Shown: positions 33,570 to 46,211 of the stretch, one piece after another
Layout of the letters: every line of letters begins with the position of its first letter
How positions within the stretch are numbered: the stretch's first letter is position 1
Source: Stratiolaelaps scimitus
Lineage: Eukaryota; Arthropoda; Arachnida; Mesostigmata; Laelapidae
Length of the DNA: 64,000 nucleotides
Assembly: GCA_019614645.1 (NCBI GenBank)
Contig: JABWDB010000019.1
Span: 5,874,501 to 5,938,500, forward strand
Reading direction: 5' to 3'
Program-made: the position numbers and the translations under genes
Notes under the pieces: model-generated
What the model was told of the DNA's origin: nothing
Databases searched by the model: none
The model's input: the letters and a program-made list of their open reading frames with translations, nothing else

Positions 33570-36500
33570 CTTTGTGGTCATAAAAAATAAGACACACTAT
33601 GCGCGCGGACAGCTGTACGCGTTGGTGTGCGTTATTGAACAATGCAAGCTCAATGCAGTGAATGTGACAGCTATGTATGCTCATCATTCTACCAATCAAT
33701 CGACCGACCTTTTTCTTAAAATACACATTAATCTGAAAGGAGTGCTGCCTGCAATGCATCTTGCCTAATACCACCTGTCTGTGAACATATCGTTCAGCCA
33801 TGTGTTGAATCGTTGTAGTCATATACGACTATCACATAAATAATGTACTGCGAGTATCACCAATAACCCCACTACTAATGGTTCCAATTTGCTTATCCTA
33901 AGCCGTTCCTCTCCCGCCTTCGCTGTCAACCTCGACTCGTTCATAACATCTATCTTAGTCGCTTTACTCCTCTCCTTCGGCCATCCTCATTTTAGCTGGT
34001 TTTTGTCAGGGTAGTAGCCGCTTTGCTTAATTACGTATCCAGTAGCAACGTATCAGATCAGGAGCGGCTGGGGGAAACGAACCTGCACTGTGGGCAGCAC
34101 CATCCCGTTCTCTTTTGGGGCTCTACCCGGAAAAGCCTGAAGCCTCGGAACAGAACTTGGACGACAGCTGAAATAAGAATCTTACCAGCGTCGTGGCTAG
34201 CACAACAGCGGCAGCAGCCCCCGAGCGACGACCGCGCTCGAGCAGTATCATAAAAATCGCCGTCTTCTTTTTTCCGCCCCCCCCCCCCCTTCTTCACTCT
34301 CCCCGTCGGCGGCTGCCGCAAAAGCCAGACGCCGAGGCAGACTTGCACTTGGCTTTCTTCGTTCCCGTTCCAATATCGCCTGCCCTGCGTCGGGTATTGG
34401 TCTCGCAACGACCACCACTACTAACGCCACCCGCTACCCGTTGCCCGCTGGCCGCAGCCCCCGCTACCGCCAACCGTAGCATAAAAATTCCCCCCTTTTT
34501 CCACGCTGCTCGATGCCCTTCATCCCTTGTTGACTTATACCACCTGGACGACAGCAGCAGCAGCCGGGCCTCCTGACTGTACGAGCTTATACTCTTTACC
34601 CCTATCGCCGTCCAGCTCCTTGCAGAGAGTCCTGTACGGACGGACGGTGCCTGCTCCTTCGTAGCTGCTCCTCTTGCTGCTCTGCTCTCTCACAAGTCAG
34701 TCGGTGTCGAACTGAGAGCCCAGTAGTATATGAGAGAAAAAGCGAGGAATAAGCCTAATGCCATAAGAGGCTTCCCTTAGAGAGCGCCTCTTTACGTTAA
34801 GAAGCTTGCTACCCCCGCTGTCCCCTTGCACTATTTTCTTGCTCGTCCTCTCAGATCGCTTCTCCCCCCATCTCGATCACCCGCTTTCGTCCTTTTCGGT
34901 GCTCGCCGATCGAGCGGCGCAGGCCAAAGGCATGGGGGATTTTCTATCGATGAGCCCTTTATACTGCCACCCCGCCACTCTCTTATGTTGTACAGTAGCT
35001 GTACTTAAAAAAAGAGCTCTCCTAGTCCTTTGTGGGCAGCGGGTGCAGTATACATGGTCGCGATTCCGTTGCGGTACTGTCCCAAGTCGACCTCCTCCCC
35101 CCCATAGACTCGTTCGTAGTATCATCCCATAGAATGAACTCAACGAGCTAGTCTCTCATCTTCAGTAAGCGAGAGACATGGGTGTCGAAGACTGGCAATA
35201 CCTCACTTGATCACATCGTTCCTTTGGTGGGCTCCCCAGCTAGCTATTTCTGTCGGCCCGATCCTCATTCGACCTCTTTTTTTGCACGCAGCTTCTGGCG
35301 TGAGCACTATGCCAGCTCACATTATCTTCCCATTCACAACGTGAGCGGATACGCTGCAAATATACACTTGAGTTGTGGGTTGCGCGCACGCGGCCAGCAC
35401 ATGATATCATAAGGGTACCGGTCAACACCCTATCCATCAACCAATTGGCTCCGGTTTACGTGACTACTCTATCACTGAGGTGGCGCCTTACAATAGTAAG
35501 ATGCAGAGAGAGAGAGAGAGAGGTTTTTCCGAATGGCGAGATTCGTGCACTGGTTGCTTTACCTGCTACACACAGCACGCCACCGTAATCATATTCACAA
35601 AGGGACACAGCGGCAAAACGCGGTTCGCTCTACCAGTTATCGGGTTTTTTGTGCGGCGCCGTTCAATTCGGCCCACCGGTGGTGCCCACACGAAATAGGT
35701 CCGGTGCCCGCCACTAGGCTCGTCTAGCAATTTGGAAAACGTCTGCGAACCCTACTGCGTAACCCTGATGTGTTGTGTGTGTGTGTGTCTGTGGTTTCAT
35801 TGGATAGGCTATTGAGGTAGGGGTGGCCGGGATAACCATGGTGTTACACTCGGAACGAAAGTGGGGAGTGGTAGGTCTACTGAGCAACGAGGCGATACGC
35901 GAAGTACGAAGCGGCGAAGGACTCACTTGAGAAGAATGGTTTTGGCCTCGGCCATCCCGGCCGACTATGCGCCGAAACCCCTATTCGATGCGTATGTTCG
36001 CTCTCTGCGCTCAAAAGTTCGCACAAACCCGCTCGCTCGCCGCCTCCGCAGTGTACCACCAGCCGACCGTCTCTATCTACTGGTGCAAATGGAGAGGGAG
36101 ACCATTTCTCAAACTCGGTTCGACGCGTTCCGACGTTTCTCGACGTCTCGTGCTTTTCTCACGGGGCGCGACACAGGAGGTGAGCTCTCGTGCGGTGGCT
36201 GGGCACTCTCGTTCGTTTTCCTCTTCTGGTGAGCAGCCCATTTGCGGATTACCATGGCCCCGTCGGGGGAGTCGTCAAACTGTGGAGCACGAATAACGGA
36301 CGAGCGACTCTTGCTCCCGTTGGGGTCTCTCTCTCTCTCTCTCCACAATTGTGTGACACACGTCAGGTCGAAACAGGGGACACACGGGAGACGACGGCCG
36401 GGTCGTGTTGGTTTCCAATAACTCTTGCAGATGAGGGTGGGCCACACACACAGTGACAAGTAGGTCGTAAAGGTGTTCGCTCAAAAGTAGACTGAGAGAA

Positions 36501-39140
36501 ACAGGCTGTTTTGCCTTGCTAGCTAGTATAGCTAGCGGTAGGGCAGTTGGTGCAACTAATTCACAATTTGAAGTTGTGCTGTTCGTTAGCAACGTTCGTG
36601 CTGCTGATTGAGCTATTGACGATATATGTGCAACGAATGATGTCCACCTGTTAGAGGAACAGGTAAATGGTCATTTATGCTAGCGTAGGTAGACTATTCC
36701 AAAACGCTCTGCAGTATCAATTGAACAAGGTAGAAAGTGCCTACTGATGTAGGTCGCACCGCTTGAGATCTGTCCTAAAGCAAACCCGACCTGGGTCAGT
36801 GAAGGCTAATCAGCCCTGCTCAAGGGATTTATTTCATGTGCTGTTGGTCGTGCTGTTGGTCGAGCGCTAATGGAACCCTAAAGGGTTATTCGATACGTGG
36901 GAAACAATCCATTATTGTCGAATGCTGTACTTTAAGGCAAAGCGCCTTGATGTGGAGCAAGCTTAGCAAGCCGCGGACGTTGCTTGAGCATTGCGCTCTG
37001 ATGCTGGCTTTGATCATTTGGCATAATACTCGAGCATCGCACGATTAATCCAAATCGTGAGAGCATAACCAAGGAAATTAACCAAGACGAACATCTGTGG
37101 ATTACTTCCATTGCATTAGGATAACGAAACCAACGGAGTAGGTTCCAGCCGAAAAATCCCACACATGATACCCCAATAGCATAGGATAGGATAGAGTAAT
37201 AGCTCCTCATACTATAGAGGAATTTTTATTACGGTCGATTCGCGATTGCCTTCGCGTTGTACTTTTTGTAGAGAATTAGATTCTCGTTGCTACACCGGAC
37301 GAAGATTTTCTGGTTTCACTCAAGTCAAGCCCTGCCACATAGACAATGGATAAGACGAAGTAAGTCTGTACACCACTCCCGTTGATTCCACGGTGATTGC
37401 CCACCTCGCTAATGGCCTCTCTTCTAATGGACGCCCTGCCCTCTAATGAAGAACTCTCCGTCTTGTAGTGGGCCGAATCTTCCCTTCAACCTACCTTCCT
37501 CGTAGCGAGGCAATGCTCACGCTGCGTGTTGGCCGGCGGCGCGCCAGCCACTAGTTCGTTGCTTGCCCGGACCTCAACGGGGACAGATGCAGGTCTGCCG
37601 TCTCTGTGTCCGTTTAGATTAATTCTTTTCAGCCGAACGAGGGACGTTGGCTACAGCCTGTTCTTTCCATAATTGCTTACTTGATTGTTTGTCACTGCGT
37701 GTGTAATCGTAATGCCGCCACCAGCGCTAATACGCAACCAAAATACGTACGATGGCGGATTAGTCATCCTTGCCAGTTACACACGAATATCCTTCACTTG
37801 CACATTTGCGTTAATAGGAATTGTGGAATAACACGCTCTCCGTTGTGAGTATACACCCACCAAATGTCGATGTCGACTCACGTCCGTGCCAGCTGATTGC
37901 CACATGAGTTTCATTGTATGATGTGCTGCTAGCCAGGTTGAGGACGAGTGCTTCACATTCACCTTACCCCATCTTTACACTTCATTCGGCTCCACTACGC
38001 CACCCGACTCGACCTTCCGTATATCACCATAAAGGTTCGCCGTTCTTCGCTGTCACCCAAGTGTCTAACCCGGATCGGAGACCACGTGAGCGAGCAGTAT
38101 CTGTGTCATATTTGCCTGCCTGTTTAGTCCTGACGCTGGGCTCTACGCTGAGCGGTTGTATTCTCTGCCAATAGTAATGAGGACAGATCAGGCGTAAGGT
38201 CCGTAGTACTGGTACAGACGGACGAAATGCTGCTGCTACAGCGATTGGATGCTACTACCAGCCTACACGTTACTCGACGCGTACAAGCCCTGGAGGTTAC
38301 AGGATTCTGTCAGTTGCGTCACCACGATTGCGGGCTGTGGTCTGATCCAGCCAATCGTTCTAAGCTGCACTTTTACCCCAGGCCAACTGATTGTTCATCG
38401 CAACGGCGTGCTGCTTACCTCGGCTTTTCTGGCTTTTACACTCAGTCGCAGCCTACCAGCCAATGGAATCTTCGGTGTCTACGACTCTCATCTTCATTGT
38501 TGCAGTTTTGCCCAAAGTGCGACTATTGGCTTGTTGCTCGACCACGGCCCTTACAGCCTGGTGCATGGCACTGAGTACAGGCTTGCTCGATGACAGCTGA
38601 TTGCCTACCTTCCAGGAGACCTGCAATCGCTTGGGGTCCGATGGACGACGACGATGTTTTGCCCAGCCCGATTGCTAGTGACAGCAGGCGATGTTTCTGC
38701 TGTTAGCTTTTTCCTTCACCACCTCCGATACTTGTAGCGGGTTTATTCTCGTATACTCGGTTTCACCTGGGGGCGACACAAACAACAGAAGGGGTGATTA
38801 GAGCAGCACAAAAAGGAATTCGCTGTTGGCGCTATATCTGTAATGCTTAAGACTATTTGGACTGTGTATTAGAATATATATATATATATATATATACATA
38901 TATGTATATACAGCGTACTTGATTCTTGAAAACGTTCATTAAAACAAACATTCATTGAAACATTCTTGAAAACGATTTTGGGAAGTGTCTTTCCCATTGT
39001 GGATGTGCCTACGTTGACGCGTAAGAGCGTTTAAGGTATTGGCTCCCATCATTTCCATGATGTCCTATCTACCCAGCCCACTAGAAACGAAAGGTGCCAG
39101 GTCACACATGACCTTCTGGTGTTGTTTGTTTGGTTTTTAT
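33570..39140. other. No supportable gene; GC-rich patches and microsatellites
   Basis: GC-rich stop-poor patches at about 34190-34580 and 35860-36460 are open on both strands, with no domain recognised. Small repeats: GA at about 35505-35522, GT at about 35775-35790, CT at about 36326-36343. The stretch 37210-37770 has no frame above 60 codons. ORFs at 38227-38600 overlap in three frames of one strand and look like chance. Confidence 0.4.
38873..38911. repeat. (TA)n microsatellite
   Basis: TA repeat with two CA/GT interruptions. It is followed at about 38920-38975 by three imperfect direct repeats around the word ATTCTTGAAAACG. Confidence 0.9.
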
Positions 39141-39150
39141 TTAATATTAG

Positions 39151-39248
39151 CTTTTGCTATCGCTACATATACGCTCCGTCTCCTCTATAGGGCTAGTCAT
39201 TTTCTGGTGGCCCGCCAGGGTCTCCTTCGCCTCCGATTGATTAAGCCT
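39151..39248 (+). CDS. Candidate internal exon, 98 nt, unknown
   Basis: It is framed by a long pyrimidine-rich acceptor (GGTTTTTATTTAATATTAG) ending at 39150 and a donor (CCT|GTAAGT) at 39249. One frame is open throughout: two bases, then 32 codons giving a basic, hydrophobic peptide (starts FAIATYTLRLLYRASHF). The intron side of the donor is a perfect GTAAGT. Upstream, the same frame is open through a hydrophobic stretch, so a longer exon is also possible. Nothing is recognised and no partner exon is found. Confidence 0.2.
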
Positions 39249-40653
39249 GTAAGTCATATGATCCGGTCAATATAGTACTAGGGCGCGGCGCTAATGAACT
39301 AAGGCCTTTCGTGGAGAGGTCCCCTTAGAGCTGGTTCGCACTTCCTTACCACTTCCATCTATCTTCCACTAGCCACTTGGTCTGTTCCCCAAACACTATT
39401 AACTCCAAAGGCTCTCTCATCCTTGATGTCGACTGTTTTGTATACGCAATAGCCGCACTGTGTCAAAAACACGACGGGTCGCAAAGATAGTACAATCATG
39501 TTCCTCAAGCCCGACATCGGCAACTGTTATTATCCCACATTCATTCCATCGGTCTCCGGATTGGTCTTAGTTCATTGCATTGCAAACAAGACCAACTGAA
39601 GGGTCTCTCGAATAGTACAGTAGCATCTACATCGTGGTAATATTTAAATTCGCCTACTCAAGAATACAAGATGCTGAAATCAGCGAATCTTTGATGTCCA
39701 CAACGATTAGTGCTTTCTGGCCTCGCCACCTCAAATCCCTGTCCTCCAAACCAGGATCCTGCCCGAACTGTCGAAGGATCTGCAAAATATGTTTTCCATC
39801 CTTATTCTCTCTTTGTTTATCTTTCCCCCTTTGCCCAACACAAACACACACACCCCGGTGCACTGACAATCATTCCCACACAGCCTGTCACAAGTGTCGT
39901 GGTATCGCGCTGCCGCTTCCGAGGTTAGCTGAAATCCGCCAGAGAGACAAACACCAAGACGTAACGCGATTCGACCGGCAAAGAGGAACTGCCTAATTAG
40001 ATGGAGAGAATTTTCTTTGGCGCGCTCAAGGAGAGGAGAATTTAAAACGATTCTTCTAAACGGAAGGAATCGGTGTTCTTGTCGTTTTGCACGAATTCGA
40101 TTCTCGCACGAGATTGCATCTGCTGCAGAGGTCGCAATTCGTTTTTAATCGATAATGATCTGTGTCCTCGTTTCCCGACACGGCGCCATGTACGACCGCG
40201 TCTCGTCTAACCGTCGCTGGTTAGGGGACCGAAGCTCTCCTTCGTCTCGGGCGTGCTCTCGCTCGATAGAACGGCAAATATTGGAACTACGCGATAAGCA
40301 CAGTACGGAACGGACAGCCATAGCAGAGCTGGGGATGAGAGCTAAGTAGGAAAACGCGGCGAGATCGAGTACAAACAGTAGATGGAAGCTTCGGACGGCC
40401 GCTGATACAGCTGTGCAACGGCAGCTGCGTCCTCCCTCCTGCCCGAGTTGGCGTGCGTTCACCCTTGGTCTACCGGCTTTACTACCGTCTGGTTCTTCCC
40501 TGCACCACTCCCGGTCTCTAGAGAAGCGCCGCGATGCTGGGAGATATCTTTATTGACATGCCATTGATGTCTTCGATGGATTTCTCTTTCCGGCCGAGCG
40601 TATTATTGCCGATATCGGTTGTCTCTTCCTCTCGGTCTCTGTATCTCGGCTAA

Positions 40654-40691
40654 TAATATATATGTATACATACATATATATATATATATAT
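40654..40691. repeat. (TA)n microsatellite
   Basis: TA repeat with GTATACATAC interruption. Confidence 0.9.
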
Positions 40692-40845
40692 CGAAGGAAT
40701 CCTCGTCGGAAGCGGACTCCGTCCCCGTGTCTCCACCTTCGTATCTGATCTAATACGGAGGTCCACATGCGCGGAGGACTACGGCGAGCACAACGAACGC
40801 GGGACCCGACAACAGCCGGGCCACCAGACCACCAGCCATAGGTCT

Positions 40846-40860
40846 GGGGGGGGGGGGGGG
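40846..40860. repeat. Poly-G run of about 15 bases
   Basis: Uninterrupted G run. Confidence 0.9.
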
Positions 40861-43226
40861 ATCAGAAAGGCAACTGAGGCGAACTGAGGGACTCACTCCG
40901 AAACCCTTCTTAGGCTAACCGGTGACACAGGGCCTATCATTACGACTACTGATTTAATGACTCAGATTGTCTGACCTTATTCCTTATACAGCTCCATTGT
41001 ATTGCGCGGCTGCTAATTGGGAGAAAATGATTCGCCGTTTTAATGAATGGGCATACATTTGAAAGGAAAACGCTCATCCACTAGTTCGTATATCAGATCA
41101 TCATGAATGAGAACGCTCTGTTGATTTCCATCTTTGTGAGATGTAAAGCCTATACTTGTGTCACAGATCATGTATATGCGGGCTTATGTGGTGGCTGAAA
41201 AGTCAAGGTAAGATAATTTTTCTAAATTCAATTTAATGAATGCTTTAATTCAATCAATGAATGCTTCCTGTCGAGTTTGGCTTCCTTTTTAAATAACCCC
41301 ATTCTTTTCAACTAAGTATTGATTACGTAGAGATGATTACTAAGGTAAACACTTAAAGCAGGACTCCTTCTCCGAACCGTTAATATGTACAGATAAAAGT
41401 AAGAGCCGATTAAAACGGAGCTGGTCTCTGCCTCGGTTATGGAGGGAGGGAATTCTTTAATGGAAAACATTCGAGTTTGACACGAGGTCACTCCTGCACC
41501 AACGGCTACAGCCCGTTTAACGCCAGAACAATCATGCGCCGAATGATTAGAGAGGTAAAAACTCACCGTTGATCGTCGCATAATGGTTAAACGATATTAT
41601 CGTAAATGTACACAACGAGATCACTGGTGAAGTTTTCATGACGGACTCCACGTAACGTCACTGGAACTCATGAACCTACCAATGAACTTGTCTCTGTTCC
41701 AAGAACTGAATCGTAACCTCAGCCTCAACCTCCTTTGGGTCAGGTCGACAAAGCCAACAGTCACACTCGAGTACATGATATCGTCATCGTCTATTGAATG
41801 GTACGACCCCCCACTGATTGCACGATCCAACAATAAATTTGCCTTGGCTTTACTGGCCCCATATTTAACGGGGTCCCAGCAAGCCGTAATCGCTGCTAGA
41901 TAACATTGTCACCCGAAACTGAATGTGTGTCAGCCCATACTATTCAGATAGCCGAGGTGGGTCGCCTTCGGCGTCTTTACAGACCCAACATGCGTTCCCC
42001 TACCGGCCGCCTGTAACAGCTCTATTTAAGTATAATACTATCATACACGAATTGCCATGTGCTTACACATACCACCACCGCTTAGCTTACTGCTATTATT
42101 ATTATGGCTCCCTCTACTCATGAGAGTCATATAGACATGTGTTGTCTAAAGCGGTCCCACAATGAAGCATGGGGATTTCTCTTGTAATCGCTTCCCGCCT
42201 CGTGACTAAGCCTTGTATATTGGCAAGACGTTGGTCGGCGAGGAACAGCCACTTCTTCAGGTGCTGCGCCCCGTTGCTGGACGACTTGAGCGAATTCGCC
42301 TCGGCGATCTGGGGAGACCACCAGGACGTTGGCGCACTATTGCTGCTTTCGGCCAATGCGACCGCTGCCGTCGCTGCAGCATCCACTACAGCATCAGCTA
42401 CTGTAGGAGCCTTAAATGGCTTAGAGTCTAGAGCGACCTCGTCTCACCGCTGTTTCGCTTCCTCGCTGTGTACTATTGATGGGTTGTCCACAATGGCACA
42501 CGCTAGGATCGGACAAGCGATACTCTACGAGCAGCAGGAGGTCTCGTGTTGCTTATGTTTCTTCACTTCACTATGAAGCCGCCAGCCGTGATCTCGTCGG
42601 CAGCAGCCAGATCGGGGTCAGGATTCGGTTGCCATGTTCGAAGGCACGAACGACGAAATGGCCGCTCGTAGTATGGCCGCTCCAAGCGGCAATGCAGCGT
42701 CCAATATCCTCGAGGTGCCGTGTCCGAGGTGTTGTGTTCGGCGGGCGGCAATAGGATTTGTCCTGTATAACAGTGATCGTTAGCTTGGTAACACTGACAA
42801 GGCCCTTCATGGTAGGTGACGCGAAGAGGCTAATGAAAAGAGAAGCGTCCGCCTCTAGACACACAAACTCCAAAGTGTTAACAATGTCTTCTATGCAGCG
42901 GCAACAAGCAGCACAACAACACATGGCTTCCAGTAGCACCTACTACTGTATAATTTGGTACAATCGAATATCAGCACATATAGATGCGTCATCAGTATGA
43001 GATGTACCATGCATTATCGCCGCCGTCATCATCGGCCTCAACATCACATATAGTCCTCATATTTTACACAGATCTATATATAATACATACATACCAACAA
43101 CCCCCCTCCATCGGATAGCTTGCAGATCGAGAACGTAATATATCATGCCATCCATCCCGTACAACGGAATACCACCGGGTTGTATCCGTTGAATATTGAC
43201 GTGGTGTGCGTATCGAACTTTGAGAA

Positions 43227-43276
43227 TATCATCATCATCATCGTCATCATCATCATCAGCAGCAGCAGCTGCTGCA
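43227..43276. repeat. (ATC)n-(AGC)n compound repeat with palindrome
   Basis: ATC units pass into AGC units and then into their complement, making a perfect 14-bp palindrome (GCAGCAGCTGCTGC) at 43262-43275. Confidence 0.85.
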
Positions 43277-43353
43277 TTAACGGCGAGGTCTCAGAGCGCT
43301 TTTAGTTCCATCAGTGCCATTCACTTGCCACGGCGGGTGCTCACTTAGTCACG

Positions 43354-43384
43354 GTGTTGTGTGTGTGTGTGCGTGTGCGCGTGG
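43354..43384. repeat. (GT)n/(GC)n microsatellite
   Basis: GT repeat grading into GC alternation. Confidence 0.85.
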
Positions 43385-43575
43385 ATGCGTGCGATGACAG
43401 TGCTACCCGACTGTTTCTACCCAGCGTGTGATTGTTCAGTAGCCGATGTAGATATTACTCTATGCAGTATATGCGAGGCTAGATAGGCTACATCGGTGGC
43501 TGTATCACATATTCAGGCAGACTGCGAACACGTAACTTCTATACACTATGGGACTGTTGTGAAAACTGGTTAGCT

Positions 43576-43929
43576 ATGCGCCTCGCGGTATCTGCCCCCC
43601 GCGCGCAGTCAACAGGCGCGTTACTACTGTCCACACAACGATGCATTGCAAGCGCCTGTACACGGCGCGCTGTCCCTCGGTTTCTGTCCCCTTCGTCGAG
43701 ACAACAAGTCTCGCCGACGACCGCTCGCCGCTCGCTGTGGTGCAGCTCGTGGACAGTCAACGACGATATTTGCGATGCTGAATACTCACTAGATTACAAT
43801 TACGCTATTGCTATGCTATTTACTTTTGTGGCACTGGGCGTGCATATCATATTCATACGTAGAATACAGAGAGAGTTGGGGAGGACGAGGGGACCACCCC
43901 ATTCGGGTTCGTTATGGCGAGTTCCGTGA
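43576..43929 (+). CDS. Weak candidate single-pass membrane protein, 117 aa
   Basis: ATG-initiated frame. The N-terminus is rich in Arg, Ser and Ala and lacks acidic residues for about 60 residues (mitochondrial presequence-like). Near residues 75-95 is a hydrophobic helix (YAIAMLFTFVALGVHIIFI) followed by basic residues. Purine bias at position 1 is only about half, which is not supportive. A donor on the opposite strand (near 43792) gives a rival reading. The frame overlaps the next candidate by 16 bp. Identity unknown. Confidence 0.15.
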   Translation: MRLAVSAPRAQSTGALLLSTQRCIASACTRRAVPRFLSPSSRQQVSPTTARRSLWCSSWTVNDDICDAEYSLDYNYAIAMLFTFVALGVHIIFIRRIQRELGRTRGPPHSGSLWRVP

Positions 43930-44282
43930 GAGGCCTGCGCCGATTGACCGTCCTTGCCCATGGAGGCCGTAGTGTGCGACAAGCTTTGGGGGGAAACTAT
44001 TTGAACGATGATCTCCTAAAAATTAGCCGCTGTAATCGTGCTCGAAGGCGACTCATCGTGTCTGATGTCAAGCAGCAAGCCAAACTGACGGAAGTTGCGC
44101 GAGAGGCTATCGTCTCTTCCGCACAGCCAGCTGAGTCATATCTTGCCTTCGGGTCGTGCCTTACAAAGCTGGTATCAATGAGGACAAAAAATCGACCTGA
44201 CCTAAGCGGTAATTCCGCCTCTGCCAGCGTCTGTAACCCTCGAGTGTTGGAAATTCTACGCATGGCGGGCTTGCCGATTTAG
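43914..44282 (+). CDS. Candidate small CDS of 122 aa, unknown
   Basis: ATG followed by G (good +4) opens 122 codons ending in TAG. It begins MASSVRGLRRLTVLAHGGRS and is amphipathic and Arg-rich throughout, ending NPRVLEILRMAGLPI. About 57% of codons start with a purine. No domain, signal peptide or membrane segment. It could be one exon or an intronless small gene; its minus-strand shadow (43997-44263) is shorter. Confidence 0.22.
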   Translation: MASSVRGLRRLTVLAHGGRSVRQALGGNYLNDDLLKISRCNRARRRLIVSDVKQQAKLTEVAREAIVSSAQPAESYLAFGSCLTKLVSMRTKNRPDLSGNSASASVCNPRVLEILRMAGLPI

Positions 44283-44970
44283 ATTCTATCCGGACGCCTT
44301 TCCAGCCTGGATTCCTTTACCTAAGTAGTTTGCTATGCACATGACGACGCGCCCAGTTGGATACAACCGATGTCCCCAATCGTGTCCGGGCTCTTCACGT
44401 GTGTGTACGCCGTGTCCGCCCGGACAACTCTAACTATGACTTTCACAGCCGAATTTCCCGCTGCTCCATCATGTTTATCCTGTCATTGACGAATGGATGC
44501 TCTCTCGGTCCATATCCACTGTAAACTAGATATCCATCGACCGTTTACATTGCGCGAGTCGACGGCTCATATTCGGTGTCACCCTTGCCATTTACCGTTC
44601 CCGACTGTCCTCTGATATTCCCTATCGTTCAAGTAAACGAGACAACGCCAGGGAGCGGCCCTTGTCGACGAGCGGCCCTTGTCACATAAAAACGCGTTTG
44701 TTCGCCCTTTTTTGCTGCGATTGTTATTCGGGACGCCGGCCACGCCTCGTACATTGGGGGCAACTACTCCAGCTATTTATGCTATATATCTTTTAATCCA
44801 GAGCGTTGCAGATCCGCAGGTCCATGCCTCTCTGGCCACTCTGGCAGATACCGTCCGTGTGCATAAGTCATTCGAAGCATGATGGACGACTGCGTTCTTC
44901 GCGGGGGCAGAGGGGAGGAGGCAGTGGGTGTCCGGACCTACAATGGGCGTCGTCTGGACGCAACAGACAC

Positions 44971-45061
44971 GATGCATATATATATATATAGATTTATATA
45001 TATATACTGCGTATTCCATAGTATATATATATGTATATATATATATGCATACTATGAAATA
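44971..45061. repeat. (TA)n arrays with a long inverted repeat
   Basis: Several TA runs. The 3' part (45009-45061) is an inverted repeat: GTATTCCATAGTAT at one end pairs with ATACTATGAAATAC at the other (13 of 14), enclosing TA arrays that also pair. Confidence 0.8.
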
Positions 45062-45076
45062 CTAACGCTCGCAGGA

Positions 45077-45181
45077 CACACGCGGTCACAAGGACTTAGA
45101 AAGGCGAAGGATAAACTGGTTTTAGTGCGGCTGCTGCTCCTCGCGCGGCTACTGGCGGGCCGGTGCCGACCAAAAGCAGGG
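45077..45181 (+). CDS. Weak candidate internal exon, 105 nt
   Basis: An acceptor-like CGCAG precedes 45077 (with TACTAAC only 8 bp before it, too close for a normal branch point), and a donor (AGGG|GTGAGT) follows 45181. One frame is open, encoding a Lys/Leu/Arg-rich peptide. Weak, since there is no pyrimidine tract. Confidence 0.12.
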
Positions 45182-46178
45182 GTGAGTAATGGCCGCCCGG
45201 TGAGAATTACTTGGCCGTACAGGACAAGCTGGCTAGCTAGCTAACTTGCTTGCTTCTCGTCAGCAGAGCCAGCCCGGTGTGGGGCGGTCCAGCAAGAACT
45301 GCAGTAGGGACTGTGCCTAGCCGTCAGCTAATTAATGATCCGACGTAAATTTGCGTGCTCGCTTCGCCGAGCACAGGGCTGATGCTAGAACATGATAGAA
45401 CTCGGACGGCGACACGAGCGGACAACGCACAGGGCAGGAGCAGGCTAAAGCGCGATACAGCCTAGCGATGTTTCGGCAGCAGACTCTCTCTGCACGGGAC
45501 GAGGGGATTCTGTGCGTCTCGCGGCTGCGCACCGGCAGTCACAGGGGACAAACGAGCATTGCTTGCCCCCGGAGTACTGCTGCTGCTGCTGTTGCTTCTT
45601 ATCGATACGCTATCACCGCGCAACGCAACCAGCCGGGTTGCTCCGATACGATCTGCACGCATCTTCCTATCACCTACCTTGCCTTCCCTCTCCCACATTC
45701 CCCAGTAAGGATATATTGTCAGGACAGTCCTGCCCGGCGGCGGCGGAGGAGGCCATGTCCTGGGCGCTGGCCTTACCCCGCTCCGGCAGTCGCAGGCAAA
45801 CGAGGCGAGGGGGTCCAGTCAATGTTCCGGCTTGATCGCTCTGACGAACGCTCAAATGGACAGCGACAAACGCCCCACGTATCCGCTGTCTAACGCACAC
45901 ACTGACGCATAAGCAATGAGCAGCAGCTGTTTATGTCCGAGGCAGCGCTATTCAAACAACAGAGGTAACAACAACCACCCCAACAGCAACAACGGCGACA
46001 GAGATGCCGTAGAGGGGGGACCGCTGTGTCGGCCGTTTCTGCTTTTGCTGCTCTCGGAACAAATAAATCAAATTTACTCGCTGCTGGCTAGCCACCCATA
46101 CAACAGTATATGCAAGGCGGAGGCAGCGTGTCGACATCCCTCGACGTAAATTACACTGTCGTTCTATAATAAGCCTCG

Positions 46179-46180
<2 letters not shown>

Positions 46181-46210
<30 letters not shown>

Positions 46211-46211
46211 C
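46181..46211. repeat. (TA)n microsatellite
   Basis: Pure AT repeat of about 30 bases. Confidence 0.9.

Larger units (their letters stand above)
39260..43570. other. No supportable gene; several simple repeats
   Basis: Short overlapping frames only. A minus-strand ATG at 41581 followed after five codons by a donor (ACG|GTGAGT) is noted but too short to call. Repeats are listed separately. Confidence 0.4.
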
